The notes beneath the pieces are model-generated. The model saw nothing but the letters and a program-made list of their open reading frames with translations, was not told the DNA's origin and did not search any database. This document shows positions 6,499 to 8,475 of a DNA stretch of 8,475 nucleotides, piece by piece. Origin of the DNA: MGBC120314 sp051880495 (GTDB lineage: Bacteria; Bacillota; Clostridia; Lachnospirales; Lachnospiraceae); contig JBJEOB010000120.1 of assembly GCA_051880495.1 (NCBI GenBank), positions 1 to 8,475 of the forward strand, given 5' to 3'. Within the stretch, counting starts at the first letter, position 1; every line of letters starts with the position of its first letter. The position numbers were made by a program, and so were the translations under genes.

Positions 6499-8298
6499 TT
6501 ATTTAATCTCCCTCCTGCATTTTTGTGCCGGCATTATTACTGTGATCAGTGTGCCGTATCTCTTTTTGCTTTTTATCTGTAATCCATATGGCGAGCCAAA
6601 ACATAACCGAATTCGCTGATAGATATTATATAAACCAATACTTTTTGAAGACTCTTTCGGATGGTGATATATGTTTTGCTTCATATTATGAAGCTCATTT
6701 GATGTCATACCACAGCCATTATCAAAGATGTGGATATATAAAATGTCGTTTTTCTTGTGAATATGAATAATAATCTTACCATTTCTTTCTACATCTTCGA
6801 GCCCATGAATGATTGCGTTTTCTACGATTGGCTGTAAAAGAAGAGGCATGATCTGGTATTCATTTAAATCGATGGACGGATATATTTTCAGGGAATAGTT
6901 TATTCGATCATGAAAACGGAGTTTCTGTATTGCCAGATAAGTTTCAATATAATCCAGTTCTTTTGCGAGTGTTGTAAAAGAAGTTGTGGTATTTTCAAGT
7001 ACATAGCGCATAGACTTTCCCAGTAATTTTATAGCAGTTGCCACATCACGGTTTCCTGCTTTTAGAGCACGCATGCGGATACTTTCCAGTGTATTATAAA
7101 GAAAATGAGGATTGATCTGACTGGAGAGCATCTTAAATTCCATACGATGCTGCTGATTTTCCAGTTCCTTTGCCCGAAGCTCGGCTTCATACACAGAAGC
7201 CTCTTTGTGTAAAATATCCTGAATCATTATATTTAAATCTGCAAAGGCCTCTGATATCTCATCCTCTCCGTTAAAGGTATCTACAATATGATAGTTGCCC
7301 TGGCTAGCATGATGCATATTTTCACGTAAGGTGATTACACGTTTGCTGAAATAATGAGAATAGGCATATATGAAAGCACTGGTAACAGCAAGGATCAAAA
7401 ATAAAATCAGAAAATGAGTACGAGTAACTTTCAGAATGTGCGGATATCCATCATAATTCAGTGATGCAACATAAAACAGATCATCGGAATATGCAGTGGA
7501 GAAGGAAGATACACAGCCTATAACTTTCTGATTATTGAGAGTAATCTTTCCCAGATAATATCTATTAGGACCTGTTACATACTTTGTTAAAGAGGGATCC
7601 ATACTTTTTTTGCTGCTGGAATAGAAGATGCCTTCCTCATTTAACCAGAGTACGGTGTTCAGACTACTGTTTTCTATACGGTTCTTAATATGATTATTGC
7701 TTACGGTAAGATTTAAAAAGGCATGACTATGAACCTGTGGCAGAAAAATCCTTATATGTAGACATAGTACAATTCTTTCATTTCCAAAATCATCGGTAGC
7801 AGTTTCCTTTGTCCAGAATGGAGTGACGGTATTCAGAGCTTTTTGATACCAGTTTTCTTTTTCGGTTTCCTCTGTTATCTGATGTATATATTTGCTTTCC
7901 GGTAAAGTGGAGTTGGGTGTATAAATAGAAATGCTCTGAATAGAAATATCCTGTGATAGAAGGGTGCTAAACCCTTTATAATGTTCTATTGAACGAGTGG
8001 CAGATTCAGAAGAATCAAATTCAGTGCTTAACAGATCTTTTAATTCTTGATTGGAAGACAGAGATAATCCTTTATTATAGACATTGGATGTCAGATCAAG
8101 CAGCAAAGATTTTACACGGAGATTATCGGAGTGAGACTGATTTTCATAATGTTCAAATAGCTGGGAGCATGTATTGTAGACAAGATATCCTCCGATTGTG
8201 ACAACAGGGATAAAAATTGCTATAAAGTATATAAAATAGAGCTGTTTTTGTACCTTTATATTTGTAATCAGATTTTGTATTTTTCGTAAAAGCTTCAT
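6499..8298 (-). CDS. YesM-type membrane sensor histidine kinase
   Basis: Membrane kinase that phosphorylates the adjacent regulator, 599 residues from the ATG. Membrane helices at about 20-41 and 294-315 flank a roughly 250-residue extracellular sensor region, probably of the Cache type. A HAMP-like linker and coiled coil follow (about 316-385). The His_kinase domain has the phospho-acceptor H398 in SQINPHFLYNTLES. The ATPase domain has the N-box QPIVENAIIHG (489-499, key N494), the G1 box DNGCG (526-530) and a G2-like SIGLYNIYQRI from 553. All expected residues are present. The ATG at 8298 is preceded by GGAGG at 5-nt spacing. A longer reading from TTG at 8331 adds 11 residues but lacks a ribosome site. 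Neighbours suggest it senses an extracellular sugar or the loaded binding protein, but the ligand is unknown. Confidence 0.94.
   Translation of the reverse strand: MKLLRKIQNLITNIKVQKQLYFIYFIAIFIPVVTIGGYLVYNTCSQLFEHYENQSHSDNLRVKSLLLDLTSNVYNKGLSLSSNQELKDLLSTEFDSSESATRSIEHYKGFSTLLSQDISIQSISIYTPNSTLPESKYIHQITEETEKENWYQKALNTVTPFWTKETATDDFGNERIVLCLHIRIFLPQVHSHAFLNLTVSNNHIKNRIENSSLNTVLWLNEEGIFYSSSKKSMDPSLTKYVTGPNRYYLGKITLNNQKVIGCVSSFSTAYSDDLFYVASLNYDGYPHILKVTRTHFLILFLILAVTSAFIYAYSHYFSKRVITLRENMHHASQGNYHIVDTFNGEDEISEAFADLNIMIQDILHKEASVYEAELRAKELENQQHRMEFKMLSSQINPHFLYNTLESIRMRALKAGNRDVATAIKLLGKSMRYVLENTTTSFTTLAKELDYIETYLAIQKLRFHDRINYSLKIYPSIDLNEYQIMPLLLQPIVENAIIHGLEDVERNGKIIIHIHKKNDILYIHIFDNGCGMTSNELHNMKQNIYHHPKESSKSIGLYNIYQRIRLCFGSPYGLQIKSKKRYGTLITVIMPAQKCRREIK
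6508..6516 (-). promoter_or_regulatory. Ribosome binding site of the response regulator, inside the kinase gene
   Basis: On the minus strand AGGAGGGAG lies within the last codons of the kinase gene, with its 3' edge 11 nt before the regulator ATG at 6496. Together with the 2-bp gap this suggests translational coupling, giving a fixed kinase-to-regulator ratio. Confidence 0.75.
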
Positions 8299-8303
8299 TT
8301 CTA

Positions 8304-8308
8304 CCTCC
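8304..8308 (-). promoter_or_regulatory. Ribosome binding site deciding the kinase start
   Basis: Minus-strand GGAGG lies 5 nt before the ATG at 8298. The alternative TTG at 8331 is preceded by AATAACG and no purine-rich site. Confidence 0.8.
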
Positions 8309-8336
8309 GACAGGTAACTTCTTATAATCAACGTTA

Positions 8337-8353
8337 TTGAGTGAAATGCTCAA
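8337..8353. repeat. Small inverted repeat in the kinase leader
   Basis: TTGAG and CTCAA arms are separated by 7 nt (TTGAGtgaaatgCTCAA). The repeat lies between the predicted -10 box and the kinase start, so it would be in the 5' untranslated RNA. It could be an operator half-site pair or a short leader hairpin. Arms of five bases can arise by chance. Confidence 0.3.
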
Positions 8354-8382
8354 GCCCGCAAAACACACATTATGATATACCA

Positions 8383-8411
8383 ATTATAGTATATATTTTT
8401 TGGAACAGAAA
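8383..8411 (-). promoter_or_regulatory. Probable promoter of the kinase-regulator operon
   Basis: The minus strand shows a perfect TATAAT at 8383-8388, about 85 bp before the kinase ATG, in a very AT-rich stretch. At 17-bp spacing the -35 position (8406-8411) reads TTTCTG, a poor match to TTGACA, and there is no TG extension. The promoter may therefore be weak or activator-dependent. The -10 is convincing; the -35 is not. Confidence 0.55.
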
Positions 8412-8454
8412 AGAAAGCTTCACATGGAAAAACGGATGGTAATTATTAGACAAC

Positions 8455-8467
8455 TTTTACAGTAAAA
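8455..8467. repeat. Operator-like palindrome upstream of the kinase promoter
   Basis: TTTTAC-A-GTAAAA is a perfect 6+6 inverted repeat around one central base, at the right edge of the window and about 45 bp upstream of the predicted -35. The position would suit an activator or repressor site for this promoter, or for a divergent gene beyond the edge. AT-rich palindromes of this size can occur by chance, so the function is unproven. Confidence 0.35.
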
Positions 8468-8475
8468 ATCAGAGG

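Noticed and set aside
8153..8383. Minus-strand 76-codon frame overlapping the kinase start
   Set aside because: It overlaps the well-supported kinase N-terminus in another frame, and its start lies right at the predicted -10 box, so it could not be translated from that promoter.

Overview
The window looks like an ordinary carbohydrate-utilisation locus from an AT-rich, low-GC Gram-positive anaerobe. A gut clostridium, probably of Lachnospiraceae type, fits best. This rests on strong AGGAGG-type ribosome sites, AT-rich codon use, a lipoprotein-anchored solute-binding protein, LplA/LplC-like transport proteins and a YesM/YesN-like two-component pair. No genus can be named from the sequence alone.

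Layout, plus strand (1-4895): a very short possible 3' end of an upstream gene, then an LplC/YtcP-type sugar ABC permease, then a 586-residue lipoprotein solute-binding protein. A hairpin follows, then a cytoplasmic GH42 beta-galactosidase. The three complete genes are collinear and probably co-transcribed from a promoter left of the window, with the hairpin as a likely point of differential expression. Layout, minus strand (8298 down to 4952): a YesM-type sensor histidine kinase followed 2 bp later by a YesN-type AraC-family response regulator. The two transcription units converge on one symmetrical 13-bp stem at 4906-4941, which probably terminates both. The right end (8299-8475) holds the likely promoter of the kinase-regulator operon and two small inverted repeats.

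Proposed working model (inference): a surface lipoprotein captures a galactose-containing oligosaccharide. Two permease subunits import it, the second presumably encoded just left of the window, powered by an ATPase encoded elsewhere. The GH42 enzyme removes terminal galactose in the cytoplasm. The membrane kinase senses the sugar, or the loaded binding protein, outside the cell and phosphorylates the AraC-type regulator, which would activate the transport and hydrolase operon. I found no tRNA, rRNA, CRISPR array, insertion sequence or phage gene, and no clear sign of an undescribed system. The points worth a second look are regulatory and architectural.
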